A stretch of DNA of 43,660 nucleotides from Cyclobacteriaceae bacterium (GCA_016787625.1 JAEUUD010000006.1:1-43660), one strand, 5' to 3'; shown: positions 10,900 through 20,680, counted from the stretch's first letter. Notes: generated from the letters alone by a model not told the origin. Translations and numbers: made by a program.

Positions 10900-11490
10900 C
10901 TAAGCGTTTTTAAGTGCTTGTTTGACTAAATCTTCTAAGCTAATGGTATTTCCTGATTTTCTTAAAACAGCGTCTATGCTGTTCTCTGCCGCTGACCTGG
11001 ATATACCGAGGGTCATTAAGGCTGTTAACGCCTCCTGACGGTTGGTATTGCTTGTGGCTCCTGGTAAAGTTGACTGAGCATCCCCGGGACTCTTGCGGAG
11101 CTTATCCTTAAGCTCTAAAATGAGCCTCTGGGCGGTTTTACCGCCTATTCCCTTCACCGCCTGAAGGGTGGCCGCGTCATCCCGTAGAATGGCTGCGCGC
11201 AACTCGGCTGGCGGCAAAGAGGATAACATAACCATAGCGGTATTGGGACCTACCCCATTGACAGAAATCAGATTGAGGAACATCGACTTCTCTGCGTCTG
11301 AAGCGAACCCATAAAGGAGATGAGCATCTTCACGAACATGCAGGTAGGTAGCAAGCCGGATGTCTTCCTTGTCTTTGATTTCTGAAAATGTATTGAAAGA
11401 TATCGACGCCTGATATCCGATGCCGCCGACATCGATGATGACGTGCGTCGGCTCTTTGTGTACAAGCTTGCCCCGAAGATATGCAATCAT
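10900..11490 (-). CDS. ruvA: Holliday junction branch-migration protein RuvA
   Basis: RuvA binds four-way DNA junctions as a tetramer and loads the RuvB helicase. The 196-residue protein shows the N-terminal OB fold (MIAYLRGKL...IDVGGIGYQ), two helix-hairpin-helix motifs (SVNGVGPNTA near 74-83 and VKGIGGKTAQ near 109-118), a variable linker around 130-150, and the RuvB-contacting C-terminal domain (EALTALMTLGIS). It lies 20 bases after maeB and 7 bases before sprA, so all three look co-transcribed. RuvB and RuvC are not in the window. Confidence 0.97.
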   Translation of the reverse strand: MIAYLRGKLVHKEPTHVIIDVGGIGYQASISFNTFSEIKDKEDIRLATYLHVREDAHLLYGFASDAEKSMFLNLISVNGVGPNTAMVMLSSLPPAELRAAILRDDAATLQAVKGIGGKTAQRLILELKDKLRKSPGDAQSTLPGATSNTNRQEALTALMTLGISRSAAENSIDAVLRKSGNTISLEDLVKQALKNA

Positions 11491-11510
11491 GGTCAGCGGA
11501 AATTCTTCTT

Positions 11511-13802
11511 CTACTTTCTTTCTGTTTCCATGGCGATCTCTTCCTTGATCTGCGCATCGACCACAGCAATGGATGTCATGTTGACAATCTCCCTGATGGA
11601 GCTTCCGACCTGAAGAATGTGCACAGGCTTGCGCATACCCAGCAGAACCGGACCAATGGTTTCGGCGCCGCCAATTTCCATCAGTAGTTTGTAAGCGATG
11701 TTCGCTGATGTGAGATCCGGGAATATCAGTGTGTTGGCGCCTTCTTTGGCAAGCGCACTGAAGGGATACAACTCTTGCTGCAGTTCCGTATTCAGGGCAA
11801 CGTTGGCCTGGATTTCTCCTTCGATCACGAGTTCAGGGAATTTTATTTTCGCAAGGCGAACGGCCTCTCTTGTCTTGTCGGGTACTTCACCTTTGCTGGA
11901 TCCGAAGTTGGAATAGGAAAGTATAGCTATTCTTGGCTCCGTCTCAAAGAAACGCGCACCCCTTGCGGTAACACCGATGATGTCAACCAATTCTTCCGCT
12001 GTTGGATTAACATTCACGGTGCAGTCTGCGAAGAAATACGTGCCGGTCTTGTGGAGAATGATGTACATGCCCGCAACCCTTCTCACCCCCGGACGCATCC
12101 CGATAATCTGAAGGGATGGCAGGATGGTTTTCGAGTAGTCACGCGTCAAGCCGGAAATCAGGGCATCGGCCTCTCCAAAATCCACCATCAAAGCCCCATA
12201 GACATTACGGTCACGCACAGCCCGCTTGGCATCAATCAAAGTCACACCCTTGCGCTGCCTTTTTTCATAGTATGCATTAGCATAGCGTTCATCACGCTCA
12301 CGATCTTCGCGAGGATCAACGATTGTGCATTGGTTAAGCTCAAGTTTATGCTCCTTGATCATTCGCTCGATGATCTGCCGATTGCCCAGTAAAATAGGGA
12401 TGGCAATTTCTTCATCTTGGACGATCTGTGCTGCCTTTAGAATCTTGTGGTTCTCTGCTTCGGCAAACACAACCCGTTTGGGAGAACTTTTGGCCCGGTC
12501 GATGAGGTTGTTGATCAATTTTCTGTCAATGCCAATTCGCTTTTGCAATTGTTGATGGTAGAGCCCCCAATCAGTAATGGGTTGCGTGGCCATTCCTGAA
12601 TCCATGGCTGCCTTGGCTACGGCAGGCGCGATGGTCGTGATCAGGCGCGTATCCATAGGTTTGGGAATGAGGTAGTCTCTTCCAAACTCAATTTTGTCAG
12701 CATTGTATGCCAGCATCACACTATCTGGAACATGTTCTTTGGCAAGATTGGCCAGCGCCCTGACAGCGGCATGCTTCATCTCTTCATTGATCTCTGTGGC
12801 GCGCACGTCCAAAGCGCCTCTGAAAATGTAAGGGAATCCAAGAACGTTGTTGACCTGGTTGGGATGATCGGATCTTCCGGTAGCCATGATCAGGTCGGGC
12901 CGGGTCTTCCTGGCAACATCGTAGGCGATTTCGGGATCAGGGTTGGCCAGCGCAAAGACGATTGGATCTTTGGCCATAGCCATGATGTCGGCCGGAGTCA
13001 GAATGTTGGCTTTAGACAGGCCGACGAAAACATCAGCACCTTTCATGGCTTCCTGGAGCGTATTGACTTTTCTGCTGGTAGCAAAACCCGCTTTGATGTC
13101 GTCAAGGTCCTTGCGGTCCTTGCGGATGACGCCCTTGCTGTCGCACATGATGAGGTTTTCGGGTTTTAGCCCCAGTTCCAGGTAGAGTTTTGTGCAAGAA
13201 ACGGCCGCCGCGCCTGCTCCATTAACCACCATCACTATGGAAGAAAGTTTTTTGCCTACCAGTTCAAGTCCGTTGAGCAGGGCGGCGCTGGAAATGATGG
13301 CTGTCCCATGCTGGTCGTCATGCATGATGGGGATATTCATCTGCTCCCGCAGTGCTGCTTCGATCTTGAAACATTCCGGCGCTTTAATGTCTTCCAGATT
13401 GATGCCGCCAAATGTTGGTTCGAGGGACCGTACAATTTTTATGAATTCATCAGGATCAGATTCATTAATCTCAATGTCAAAGCTGTCGATGCCAGCGTAC
13501 TTTTTGAATAGTACAGCTTTTCCTTCCATCACAGGCTTGGCAGCATCCGGGCCAATGTTGCCCAGGCCGAGCACTGCCGTTCCATTGCTGATTACTGCAA
13601 CCAGGTTTCCTTTTGACGTGTACTTGTAAACGTCTTCCTTGTTGACGGCGATTTCCTTGCACGGTTCGGCAACGCCAGGAGAGTAGGCAAGGGCAAGATC
13701 GAGCTGTGAAGTAAGCACCTTCGTTGGGACCACCTCGATTTTTCCGGGCTGCCCATTCATGTGGTAATTCAACGCGTCCTCTTTCCGAATTTTGATCGAC
13801 AT
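11511..13802 (-). CDS. maeB: NADP-dependent malic enzyme with C-terminal phosphotransacetylase-like domain
   Basis: This enzyme oxidatively decarboxylates malate to pyruvate, producing NADPH. The 763-residue length matches the hybrid MaeB type. Residues about 1-430 form the malic-enzyme core: YSPGVAEPC near 40-48, the metal/substrate region HDDQHGTA near 160, the nucleotide-binding VVNGAGAAA near 190, and ALANPDPEI near 285. Residues about 440-763 are homologous to phosphate acetyltransferase, beginning [12 protein letters not shown]. In this family that domain is usually regulatory, sensing acetyl-CoA, and not catalytic. The start at 13802 ([14 protein letters not shown]) fits the family. 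An 18-base perfect inverted repeat lies about 26 bases upstream. Its product has no evident link to RuvA or SprA downstream. Confidence 0.95.
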   Translation of the reverse strand: MSIKIRKEDALNYHMNGQPGKIEVVPTKVLTSQLDLALAYSPGVAEPCKEIAVNKEDVYKYTSKGNLVAVISNGTAVLGLGNIGPDAAKPVMEGKAVLFKKYAGIDSFDIEINESDPDEFIKIVRSLEPTFGGINLEDIKAPECFKIEAALREQMNIPIMHDDQHGTAIISSAALLNGLELVGKKLSSIVMVVNGAGAAAVSCTKLYLELGLKPENLIMCDSKGVIRKDRKDLDDIKAGFATSRKVNTLQEAMKGADVFVGLSKANILTPADIMAMAKDPIVFALANPDPEIAYDVARKTRPDLIMATGRSDHPNQVNNVLGFPYIFRGALDVRATEINEEMKHAAVRALANLAKEHVPDSVMLAYNADKIEFGRDYLIPKPMDTRLITTIAPAVAKAAMDSGMATQPITDWGLYHQQLQKRIGIDRKLINNLIDRAKSSPKRVVFAEAENHKILKAAQIVQDEEIAIPILLGNRQIIERMIKEHKLELNQCTIVDPREDRERDERYANAYYEKRQRKGVTLIDAKRAVRDRNVYGALMVDFGEADALISGLTRDYSKTILPSLQIIGMRPGVRRVAGMYIILHKTGTYFFADCTVNVNPTAEELVDIIGVTARGARFFETEPRIAILSYSNFGSSKGEVPDKTREAVRLAKIKFPELVIEGEIQANVALNTELQQELYPFSALAKEGANTLIFPDLTSANIAYKLLMEIGGAETIGPVLLGMRKPVHILQVGSSIREIVNMTSIAVVDAQIKEEIAMETERK

Positions 13803-13827
13803 GTCAGTCTGATTATAAGCCAGCTAA

Positions 13828-13845
13828 GTTAATGGATTCATTAAC
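13828..13845. repeat. 18-bp inverted repeat upstream of maeB
   Basis: The arms GTTAATG and CATTAAC are perfect 7-base complements separated by four bases (GATT). The repeat is about 26 bases before the maeB start, in the promoter zone, so it could be an operator. It has no run of T on either side and is not a terminator. Confidence 0.5.
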
Positions 13846-13901
13846 AACACCAGCTTTTCAGCTGTTTTTCGGAATGCTGGATCGGCTGCCGGAGAGGCTG
13901 A

Positions 13902-14990
13902 TTAAGGGGCGGGTGCCTTCTCGGCGGCAATTTCGGAACTTGTCCGAAAGGTAAAGAGAATGGTCTCCAGTTCACGGATGATTTCTCTTTGATCCCGGGA
14001 AGGACTTATGGTGAACCCCTCAATGTAGAAGAACTGCTGTGTCTTTTCATCAACGACTGCATAACCATGGAACGGTCCTCCCAATCCGGGTGTATGACTC
14101 TTGAACAATCCTCGCAACTGAATGGCAAAGCGACCATTAAAATTGATGGTATCTGCCGTAACCGGAATGTAGGGAACACTGGTCTCCGTCAATAAGTATG
14201 ATTCTGGATCATCGGGGTCGGCAAACAGGTTTTTACGACAGACATCATCGCGAAACTTAATGAGGTTATCGATACTAAAGTCGGTCTGTGATGCATATGG
14301 CTTTCGCGCAATGAACAATATCTTGTCATCTCTCGGATTGGATTGCCTCACCCATAGAAAATCATCCGTATAATCCACCAGTTTGTATCCAAAAGGAATC
14401 TTCATGGTGCACTGAAACTTCTTTTCAAGGATATCACTCACCCCCTTCACGGTCCCTGACTTAAAAAGAAACACACCAAGCCGTTCTCGTTCCTTAATAT
14501 CAAAATAGGAGACGAGCTTGGAGCCTTGTTTGCGAAGGTTGGCGGCCAGCGTGGCTTCATCGCTGCCAAACAGATAGGCAACTTCCTGACCCCGGGCGTT
14601 TACGTTGGTTGCTGTGAACATGAACAAGCTGGGATCCGATTGGATCATTTTGATGGACTGTGGAGTGAACTGGGCACGAATGATGGAAGCGCCTTGCGTT
14701 CGCTGATCAAGTGTCATCACGTAGATCATGTTCCTCCTTTCTTTCAGTATATAGTTGAGTCGGCGCGCATCCACCCAGTGAAGTTTGAAAATGGATTCCT
14801 TCCGTGGCAAGCCAGCCATATCGGTTCCAAGAATAGAATCCAGGAGCGTACCGATTTTCCCTTTACGCTGTGCGGAGTCCATGACGATGTAAAGGTCACC
14901 GGGTACGCCTTTGGCCTGCGAAAGGTTCTTTGTGTCCGAACCGCAGGCTGTTGCAAGCACAACAATGGTCAAAAGCAGGATATATCTCAT
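13902..14990 (-). CDS. DUF4837 family lipoprotein
   Basis: This 362-residue protein is a predicted lipoprotein: the N-terminal hydrophobic segment ends in LATAC with the acylated Cys16, followed by GSD. The body (ARRLNYILKERRNMIYVMT, later LFKSGTVKGVSDILEKKF and FLWVRQSNPRDDKILFIARK) matches what I know of the Bacteroidota family DUF4837, which has no established function. The sequence after the lipid-anchor site is soluble and there is no other membrane segment. It lies 44 bases after the M16 peptidase gene, in the same direction, so an envelope role is plausible. No function can be assigned. Confidence 0.85.
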   Translation of the reverse strand: MRYILLLTIVVLATACGSDTKNLSQAKGVPGDLYIVMDSAQRKGKIGTLLDSILGTDMAGLPRKESIFKLHWVDARRLNYILKERRNMIYVMTLDQRTQGASIIRAQFTPQSIKMIQSDPSLFMFTATNVNARGQEVAYLFGSDEATLAANLRKQGSKLVSYFDIKERERLGVFLFKSGTVKGVSDILEKKFQCTMKIPFGYKLVDYTDDFLWVRQSNPRDDKILFIARKPYASQTDFSIDNLIKFRDDVCRKNLFADPDDPESYLLTETSVPYIPVTADTINFNGRFAIQLRGLFKSHTPGLGGPFHGYAVVDEKTQQFFYIEGFTISPSRDQREIIRELETILFTFRTSSEIAAEKAPAP

Positions 14991-15034
14991 TGGATTCTTA
15001 AATGCGCAAAAGCAACTTTCGTCACAAACCTCAG

Positions 15035-17848
15035 TTATTTTTCAGGATAAAGGACAGCTTGAAAGTAGTTATTCATATTGAAGTACTTTTTAGCCCGGTC
15101 CTGAATATCCTTGACCGTGAGATCCTGCAGTCTTTTTTCAACCGTCAGGACATTCAGAGGATTCGTTGATTGCTCGACGCTTCGCTGAAGCACACTCACC
15201 CAATAACTGTTGTCCTTCAGGTTTTCCTGGTGCTGCTTGGCGAATGCCACCTTGACCTTCTCAAGATCGGCCGGAGCAGGGCCCTTTGATTTTACTTTTT
15301 CGATTTCACCCAATGATGCCTGAATCAGCTTATCAACATTTTCCGGACCACAGGGAATGGCCATGTTGATTGTGTAATTGTTGTAAGGATTCTTACTGAG
15401 GGTTCCTCCAATCTGGGAGGTATAGGCACCGCCGAGTTGTTCGCGCAATGTCTCTGTGAATTTTATATCCATCAAGTCGAGCAGGGCCTGGAGCTTCAAC
15501 TGTTCCTCGGCAACGAATGGTGTCTCTCCGGTGAAGGCTATAGAGATGAGGCTTTGCGGTTCCTTTCCTTTGTGAATTTCTTTTTTCACGACCCCTTTGA
15601 CCGGCCGGATGCCGAGATCTTTGAAACTGGCCGCAGGGCCTGTGGAGGGTAATGACCCCAGGTATGTTGCCACGAGGGATTTGATGGCGGCGGGGTCAAA
15701 ACTTCCAACGATGACAAACGTCCATCCGTTGGCGTTGCCAAATCGTTCCTTATAAATTTCCATCACGCGGTCGATGGAAAGGGTCTCAAAATCTTTTGGC
15801 CTGGGGAATCTCGGCGCCCTTGGGTGCCCGCCATACATCATGCGACTCACGGAGTCCTGGAAGATGGTTCTCGGATCAGCCATCATATTCTGTATCATGC
15901 CGACTTGCCGCGAAGTGAATGAAGCAAACAGATCGGAATCCTTCCGTGGTGCAGTGAAGTAGAGGTGGACGAGTTGGAGCATGGTTTCAACATCTGCAGT
16001 GCCTGATTGGCCACTCATGCTCTCTGAGAGTATCGATATCCTGGGGGCAGCTGAAGCTGTTTTTCCAGCGAGCACTTTGCGAAGGTCGGTCGGTGTAAAG
16101 TTGCCGACACCCATTTGAGAAACGAGGGTAGCCGCATATTGAGCATTGTTAACATCAGCATTGCCATACTGTGAGGAGCCGCCATACCTGAATCCTGACA
16201 GAATGACCTGATCGTTTTTAAAATCTGTGCGCTTCAGCATCACGGTCACTCCATTGGAAAGATTGATCTGGTCTACATCGATTTCAGCGAGGCGTTTTTC
16301 ACCAGCTACTTTTCCCGGAGCAGGGACTGTTGCCATAAGGGAAGCAGCAACAACTTTTTCTTCGTAAGCTGTTACAGGAAGTTGTTCAGCCCTGGTCACA
16401 GCAGCCAACAGTTCCTCGTTGGTGGGTATTTGAAAATCAGCTTTGCCAGGACCCTGGAACAGAACAAGTTTTTTCTCTGAAGAGGAAGGAATATTGGCAG
16501 CGGTAAAGGTGTTGACCTCCTGAAGGGTGATGCCCTCCATGAATTGCTTGTAGTAGGCATATTCATTTTCAATACCGGGTATAGGTTCATCACTGAGAAA
16601 GTTGCGTATATACTCATCGGCGAAATCGGCAGACTCAGTCTTGTCGCGTTCATTATAGCCGCGTTCCATTCCCCGAAGGAAGGACTTTTTAGCCCGATCA
16701 AGTTCAGATGCCGAAAACCCGAATTTTCTGGCTCGTTCATTTTCAACAATCAGGGCTTCGATTGCTTGCACATACCCTGCCTGACCGACAGCAGCCATTC
16801 CAAAGTAAGACTCATAACCATGAACAAACTCACTGCGGCTGCCTCCGCCAAAAAGGAACGGTGGATTTGGTTTCTGCGTTAGTTCCTGCATCCTCAGGTT
16901 CAGCATTTGCCCCGACAACGATTTCACAATGCCTGCACGGTAGTCGCCAATGGTTGATTGTACTTTTGATTCACTGGTCGCATAGAATATCTGAAGGATA
17001 TGATTGGTTGCTTCGGGATCAGTAACGACAAGGCCTTCCGATTTCGCGCGTGGCGGAATCTTCGCATACTCACGTTTTTTTGCCTGGGGGTTTGGTTTGA
17101 GCTTTTCAAAATGCTTTTTGATTAAGCCCTCTGCTGTTGTAGGGTCAATATCTCCAATCACAATGACAGCCATGAGATCTGGCCGGTACCAGTCCTTATA
17201 AAATCGTTTGATGGTCTCCGGCTTGAAGGTTTTCAGAATTTCCGTAGTGCCGATGGGAATCCGGTCGGCATATTTTGATCCTTGCAGAATGGCAGGCAGG
17301 GCTTTTTTGTTCATTCGCTCATCAGCGCCCTTTCCGAGGCGTTCCTCCTCAAGGACTACACCGCGTTCTTTGTCGATTTCTGCTGCATCAAAAAGTACCC
17401 CACCTGCCCAGTCCTCCAGTACCAAAAATCCTTTATCCAGGTTTTCAGGCTTATCTGTTGGAATGGGTAAGATATACACGGTTTCATCAAACCCGGTGTA
17501 TGCATTGAGGTCGGCACCAAACTCAACACCGAGCGATTGGAGATAGGACACCAGGTCGTTCTTCTTGAAGTGCTTGCTGCCATTAAATGCCATATGTTCG
17601 GTAAAGTGCGCCAGACCCCTCTGGTCATCATCTTCAAGAATCGATCCCGCCTTGATGGCCAACCGAAGTTCTACTTTCTTTTCGGGCCTGGCATTTTTAC
17701 GGATATAATATGTAAGGCCATTGCTGAGTTTGCCTTTTTTGATTTCCGGGGCAATCGGAAGCTGGTCTGTAAGATTCTGACCGGTAGCACAGGTAACGAC
17801 GAGCGTTACCAAAACGAGAATAGCCGTACGAATTCTAAGCATTTGCAT
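15035..17848 (-). CDS. M16 family zinc metallopeptidase, two-domain, secreted
   Basis: The 937-residue protein is a pitrilysin/insulinase-type peptidase. A signal peptide covers the first 23 or so residues (hydrophobic AILVLVTLVVT, cleavage near ATGQ). The inverted zinc motif HFTEH occurs at 81-85 (His81, Glu84, His85), and the third ligand is expected in the glutamate-rich RGVVLEEERLG stretch about 75 residues on. A second M16 half follows (NLSNGVTVMLKRTDFKND onward) without the zinc motif, as usual for the non-catalytic half. It probably degrades peptides in the periplasm. The start at 17848 has a second in-frame ATG at 17842. It begins 18 bases after the phosphatase gene and is likely in the same operon. 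Confidence 0.95.
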   Translation of the reverse strand: MQMLRIRTAILVLVTLVVTCATGQNLTDQLPIAPEIKKGKLSNGLTYYIRKNARPEKKVELRLAIKAGSILEDDDQRGLAHFTEHMAFNGSKHFKKNDLVSYLQSLGVEFGADLNAYTGFDETVYILPIPTDKPENLDKGFLVLEDWAGGVLFDAAEIDKERGVVLEEERLGKGADERMNKKALPAILQGSKYADRIPIGTTEILKTFKPETIKRFYKDWYRPDLMAVIVIGDIDPTTAEGLIKKHFEKLKPNPQAKKREYAKIPPRAKSEGLVVTDPEATNHILQIFYATSESKVQSTIGDYRAGIVKSLSGQMLNLRMQELTQKPNPPFLFGGGSRSEFVHGYESYFGMAAVGQAGYVQAIEALIVENERARKFGFSASELDRAKKSFLRGMERGYNERDKTESADFADEYIRNFLSDEPIPGIENEYAYYKQFMEGITLQEVNTFTAANIPSSSEKKLVLFQGPGKADFQIPTNEELLAAVTRAEQLPVTAYEEKVVAASLMATVPAPGKVAGEKRLAEIDVDQINLSNGVTVMLKRTDFKNDQVILSGFRYGGSSQYGNADVNNAQYAATLVSQMGVGNFTPTDLRKVLAGKTASAAPRISILSESMSGQSGTADVETMLQLVHLYFTAPRKDSDLFASFTSRQVGMIQNMMADPRTIFQDSVSRMMYGGHPRAPRFPRPKDFETLSIDRVMEIYKERFGNANGWTFVIVGSFDPAAIKSLVATYLGSLPSTGPAASFKDLGIRPVKGVVKKEIHKGKEPQSLISIAFTGETPFVAEEQLKLQALLDLMDIKFTETLREQLGGAYTSQIGGTLSKNPYNNYTINMAIPCGPENVDKLIQASLGEIEKVKSKGPAPADLEKVKVAFAKQHQENLKDNSYWVSVLQRSVEQSTNPLNVLTVEKRLQDLTVKDIQDRAKKYFNMNNYFQAVLYPEK

Positions 17849-17866
17849 AAGATGTTGTTTTATTTG

Positions 17867-18664
17867 TCAATAGCCCCACTCGTGGGCAATGATGGCCTGC
17901 ATAGATGGGTGAATGCCGCAAGCCGCGCATATCTCCCTGCCATGCAGAAAATTCCCACCGCCTCGAAAGTCAGTGACAATTCCTCCAGCCTGTTGAACGA
18001 GAAAAGCCCCTGCCGCGACGTCCCAGGGGTTGAGATTATATTCAAAGAAGCCCTCAAACCGGCCGCTGGCAACATAGGCCAGGTCAGTGGCAGCGCTCCC
18101 AAGCCTGCGTACACCATGGGACTGCCTGAGAAATTTCCGTATGATGTCCATATAGGCCTCCATCTTGGGAAATTCGTAGTAGGGAAATCCGGTGGCAAGC
18201 AAACTCTCGTTGAGTGAATCTATACGGGATACATGGATTTCAGCGTCATTGCAGAAGGCAGGCTGCCCTTCCACGGTATGGAACATCTCTCTCTTTGTCA
18301 CTTCGTAGACAATCCCAAGTACAATCTTGTCGCCCTTTGTGAGTCCGATGGATATGGCAAAGGGTGGTAAACCGTGAGTAAAGTTCGTTGTGCCATCCAG
18401 CGGATCGATGATCCATTGATAGCCGTTGGAGCTTGCGATCGCGGTCCCCTCTTCACCCAATACTCCTGAGCCCGGAATAATTCTTGTGAGGGTGCTCACC
18501 AATTTCTTTTCCGACTCCTTATCTACATAGGATACAAGATTGTTGAATCCCTCTTTCTGAAGAATCCTGGAGCGATCAAAGGAAAGGCCCTCGAGATGAA
18601 TAAACTCACCTACCTCATGGCACAGCCCCATGACATCTTTTTCAACAGCAGGCAAGTGAATCAT
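17867..18664 (-). CDS. inositol monophosphatase family protein
   Basis: This 265-residue Mg-dependent phosphatase of the IMPase/SuhB/CysQ superfamily shows GEE at 70-72 and DPLDGTTNF at 87-95, both metal ligands, and WDVAAGAFLVQQAGG near the C-terminus. The substrate could be inositol 1-phosphate or another small phosphate ester such as PAP; sequence alone does not decide. The start at 18664 (MIHLPAVEKD) overlaps the upstream stop as ATGA, indicating translational coupling to the membrane protein. A longer open frame to 18742 lies inside that gene and has no family match. Confidence 0.93.
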   Translation of the reverse strand: MIHLPAVEKDVMGLCHEVGEFIHLEGLSFDRSRILQKEGFNNLVSYVDKESEKKLVSTLTRIIPGSGVLGEEGTAIASSNGYQWIIDPLDGTTNFTHGLPPFAISIGLTKGDKIVLGIVYEVTKREMFHTVEGQPAFCNDAEIHVSRIDSLNESLLATGFPYYEFPKMEAYMDIIRKFLRQSHGVRRLGSAATDLAYVASGRFEGFFEYNLNPWDVAAGAFLVQQAGGIVTDFRGGGNFLHGREICAACGIHPSMQAIIAHEWGY

Positions 18665-19428
18665 TGTTTCCTTGTTTGGCGTCGGACAAGGGTGAAGAGC
18701 AGGATAAGCGCGGTTAGCCAGGCTGAAGACCTTACCACCCATTCACCGCGCGCAAGATAGACAACATCCGTGTGTGCCGGTAATGCACTATATAAATTGA
18801 CCATGTCCTGACGGACAATGGGGGAGGTGGTGAGAAAATAGGAACTCACCAGTGGCCCGATCCATGCAATAATTCCTGTGACTATCCAGGCGGGCGAAAG
18901 ACCATTCTCTTGGAGGAGCCCCTGGTACAGGCACCAATTGACTACCAGGATCCAAAGTGATGAGCCAAGATAGCCGGTATAGGCTGTCCACTTTACCCAG
19001 CCTCCTGGTAATAAAAGAGAGTCCGCGAGAAAAAAAGAGCGCTCAGGGTAAACCTTGAGAAACAAGTACTCCATAGCAAGCCAAAAGATGATGATGGTAA
19101 TGGTGCCTGTCCGGTTGCCTAATGTTTGCCTGACCCATGAAAAGCCTGCAAAAACGATGGTACAAGAAATTGACGCGACCAGGGCGAAGGCGATGGATTG
19201 TCCTCGCAAAAAAGCGAACGTTCCCAGAGATATGCTAAAGGCAACCAGGATGTACTCCATTTTTTCAAGAACCTGCCCTCTCGCATCCACTCGCTCGACA
19301 ATGGCAAAAAGTGGAGCAAGGCCAAGAAAGATCAGCAGCGGAAAAAAGGACATCAACCAGCCTCCAGTCAAAAGCACTGTGGATGCGGTCGCAAGGAGGA
19401 GAGGGCTGAGTGTTTTATTTTTTGGCAT
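18661..19428 (-). CDS. polytopic membrane protein resembling the N-terminal half of apolipoprotein N-acyltransferase
   Basis: This 255-residue integral membrane protein has about seven hydrophobic segments. Its opening (LLLATASTVLLTGGW...FFPLLIFLGLAPLFAIVER) and a later WTAYTGYLGSSLWILVVN stretch resemble the membrane part of Lnt, which N-acylates lipoproteins. The extracytoplasmic nitrilase domain with the Glu-Lys-Cys triad is absent: the protein ends RRQTRKQ after a last helix, with a short soluble loop of about 45 residues before it. It may therefore be a non-catalytic relic, a partner subunit, or an unrelated transporter with a similar helical layout. It overlaps rsmI by 14 bases and the phosphatase by 4. 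Assignment to the Lnt N-terminal family is tentative. Confidence 0.7.
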   Translation of the reverse strand: MPKNKTLSPLLLATASTVLLTGGWLMSFFPLLIFLGLAPLFAIVERVDARGQVLEKMEYILVAFSISLGTFAFLRGQSIAFALVASISCTIVFAGFSWVRQTLGNRTGTITIIIFWLAMEYLFLKVYPERSFFLADSLLLPGGWVKWTAYTGYLGSSLWILVVNWCLYQGLLQENGLSPAWIVTGIIAWIGPLVSSYFLTTSPIVRQDMVNLYSALPAHTDVVYLARGEWVVRSSAWLTALILLFTLVRRQTRKQ

Positions 19429-20125
19429 CGATCACTATGACAATCTCACCTTTGACTTCCTTCTTTCCAAAATGAGTGATCGCTTCACTTGCAGTCCCCG
19501 TAAAGGTTTCTTCATGAATCTTGGTGAGCTCTCTTGAAACAGACACCCTTCTTTCCTGACCCAAGTGTTCATGGATTTCAGCGAGCGTTTTCAGCAGGCG
19601 GTGCGGTGATTCAAACAGGACAATTGTCCGTGGTTCGTCAGCCAGCATTCGGAGCATGGTCTGTCGTCCCTTCTTGTGAGGAAGGAATCCTTCGAAAACA
19701 AATCGGTCGGTTGGGAATCCAGACTGAACAAGTGCAGGAATGATCGCCGTGGCCCCAGGCAAGCACTCGACAAGGAGTTGACTTTCATGACAGGCACGCA
19801 CAAGGAGGAATCCCGGGTCGGAAATTCCAGGTGTTCCGGCGTCAGTCACCAGTGCGAAAATAGCGCCAGCCTGCATTCGCTGGATGATCTTGTCAACCGA
19901 GGCGTGTTCATTGTGAATGTGAAAAGACTGCAGCGGTGTCTTAATGCCGTAATGGGAAAGTAGTGCACCTGATGTCCTGGTGTCTTCAGCGAGAATGGTA
20001 TCGACTGTTTTCAGAATGTCGAGTGCACGCAAAGTAATATCAGCACGGTTTCCAATAGGCGTTGGAACGAGGTGTAATGCGACCTTTCTGTCAATCTTAG
20101 GCAATCTTGTCAATGGCTTCAGCAA
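19415..20125 (-). CDS. rsmI: 16S rRNA (cytidine1402-2'-O)-methyltransferase RsmI
   Basis: RsmI methylates the ribose of C1402 in the decoding centre, using SAM. The roughly 230-residue sequence has the whole family series: [48 protein letters not shown] and VLFESPHRL. No ATG or GTG starts the frame at a sensible place. Possible starts are TTG at 20125, 20113 or 20104, all inside the end of phhB; the conserved core begins at about 20083. TTG 20104 would overlap phhB by only 8 bases and is as likely as the one given. The order phhB-rsmI-membrane protein-phosphatase is overlapping or coupled throughout. Confidence 0.95.
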   Translation of the reverse strand: MLKPLTRLPKIDRKVALHLVPTPIGNRADITLRALDILKTVDTILAEDTRTSGALLSHYGIKTPLQSFHIHNEHASVDKIIQRMQAGAIFALVTDAGTPGISDPGFLLVRACHESQLLVECLPGATAIIPALVQSGFPTDRFVFEGFLPHKKGRQTMLRMLADEPRTIVLFESPHRLLKTLAEIHEHLGQERRVSVSRELTKIHEETFTGTASEAITHFGKKEVKGEIVIVIDAKK

Positions 20126-20327
20126 GTTTGCGATCGAGGTCTGTCACGGTGTTGCCCGCATCATGCGTACTCAGTGCAATATCAACCCGGTTCCAGGTGT
20201 TTGTCCAGGTCGGGTGATGGTTGAGTTTTTCGGCTAGAAAGGCAACGCGGGTCATGAACCCGAATGCCTCACTGAAATCCTTGAATACGAAGGATTTCTT
20301 CAGCGCATTGTTTTGTTCTGTCCACAT
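20097..20327 (-). CDS. phhB: 4a-hydroxytetrahydrobiopterin dehydratase (pterin-4a-carbinolamine dehydratase)
   Basis: The 76-residue protein dehydrates 4a-hydroxytetrahydrobiopterin, regenerating pterin cofactor after phenylalanine hydroxylase, or acts on related pterins. The catalytic motif LNHHPTW is present, with [11 protein letters not shown] before it and [14 protein letters not shown] after it, as in the family. I chose ATG 20327 ([11 protein letters not shown]), which gives the normal N-terminus; a TTG six codons upstream is less likely. No phenylalanine hydroxylase is in the window. The stop overlaps the rsmI start. Confidence 0.92.
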   Translation of the reverse strand: MWTEQNNALKKSFVFKDFSEAFGFMTRVAFLAEKLNHHPTWTNTWNRVDIALSTHDAGNTVTDLDRKLAEAIDKIA

Positions 20328-20384
20328 AACATAGGGATTGCGCAATAATGTTACGCAATTTTTGTCGTACCGAAGGCAGACAAA

Positions 20385-20651
20385 CTAAAGAGCGACGACG
20401 CCCTCAATCACCGCCACTTTCTTGTATACTTCGATTACCGATTCACTGGAAGGCATCATCATCTGGTACGTGAGGCTGGTGTATTTTCCCTTGCCCGAAG
20501 CCTTCTCTGTGGTGGTAACGTGCAGTGGAAACAGCTGACGAAGTTCTTCTTTCTTTTCGGTGGGTACGATAAACTTAAACATATACAGGGCTGGCCATGC
20601 ATAGTGCTTGTCGAGTTTTTCGCGAAAGCCAATGAACCAGTTAGGATCCAT
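20385..20651 (-). CDS. DUF493 (YbeD-like) family protein
   Basis: This small cytoplasmic protein has 88 residues, the normal size for DUF493, an ACT-like alpha-beta fold of unknown function that includes E. coli YbeD. The pattern of a YMFKFIVP strand, ELRQLFP, then KYTSLTYQMMM and a final VYKKVAVIEGVVAL fits. The ATG at 20651 directly abuts the T-run of a terminator hairpin, so the gene has almost no untranslated leader of its own if transcribed from upstream. Phh/rsmI genes follow 57 bases later in the same direction. Confidence 0.88.
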   Translation of the reverse strand: MDPNWFIGFREKLDKHYAWPALYMFKFIVPTEKKEELRQLFPLHVTTTEKASGKGKYTSLTYQMMMPSSESVIEVYKKVAVIEGVVAL

Positions 20652-20680
20652 AAAAAATGCCGCAACTTTTGGCTGCGGCA
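20652..20680 (-). terminator. intrinsic terminator after the ppiD-like gene, abutting the DUF493 start
   Basis: On the minus strand TGCCGCA pairs with TGCGGCA (7 bases) around a 9-base loop and is followed by TTTTTT and then directly the ATG of the DUF493 gene. The stem lies 22 bases after the stop at 20703. The overlap of T-run and start codon is notable. Confidence 0.85.

Noticed and set aside
13851..13869. Hairpin CAGCT/AGCTG followed by TTTTT on the plus strand
   Set aside because: It would terminate plus-strand transcripts, but no plus-strand gene is nearby; the stem is only five bases.
20337..20359. ATTGCG/CGCAAT inverted repeat before phhB
   Set aside because: Only a six-base arm, with no T-run or known regulator; chance is likely.
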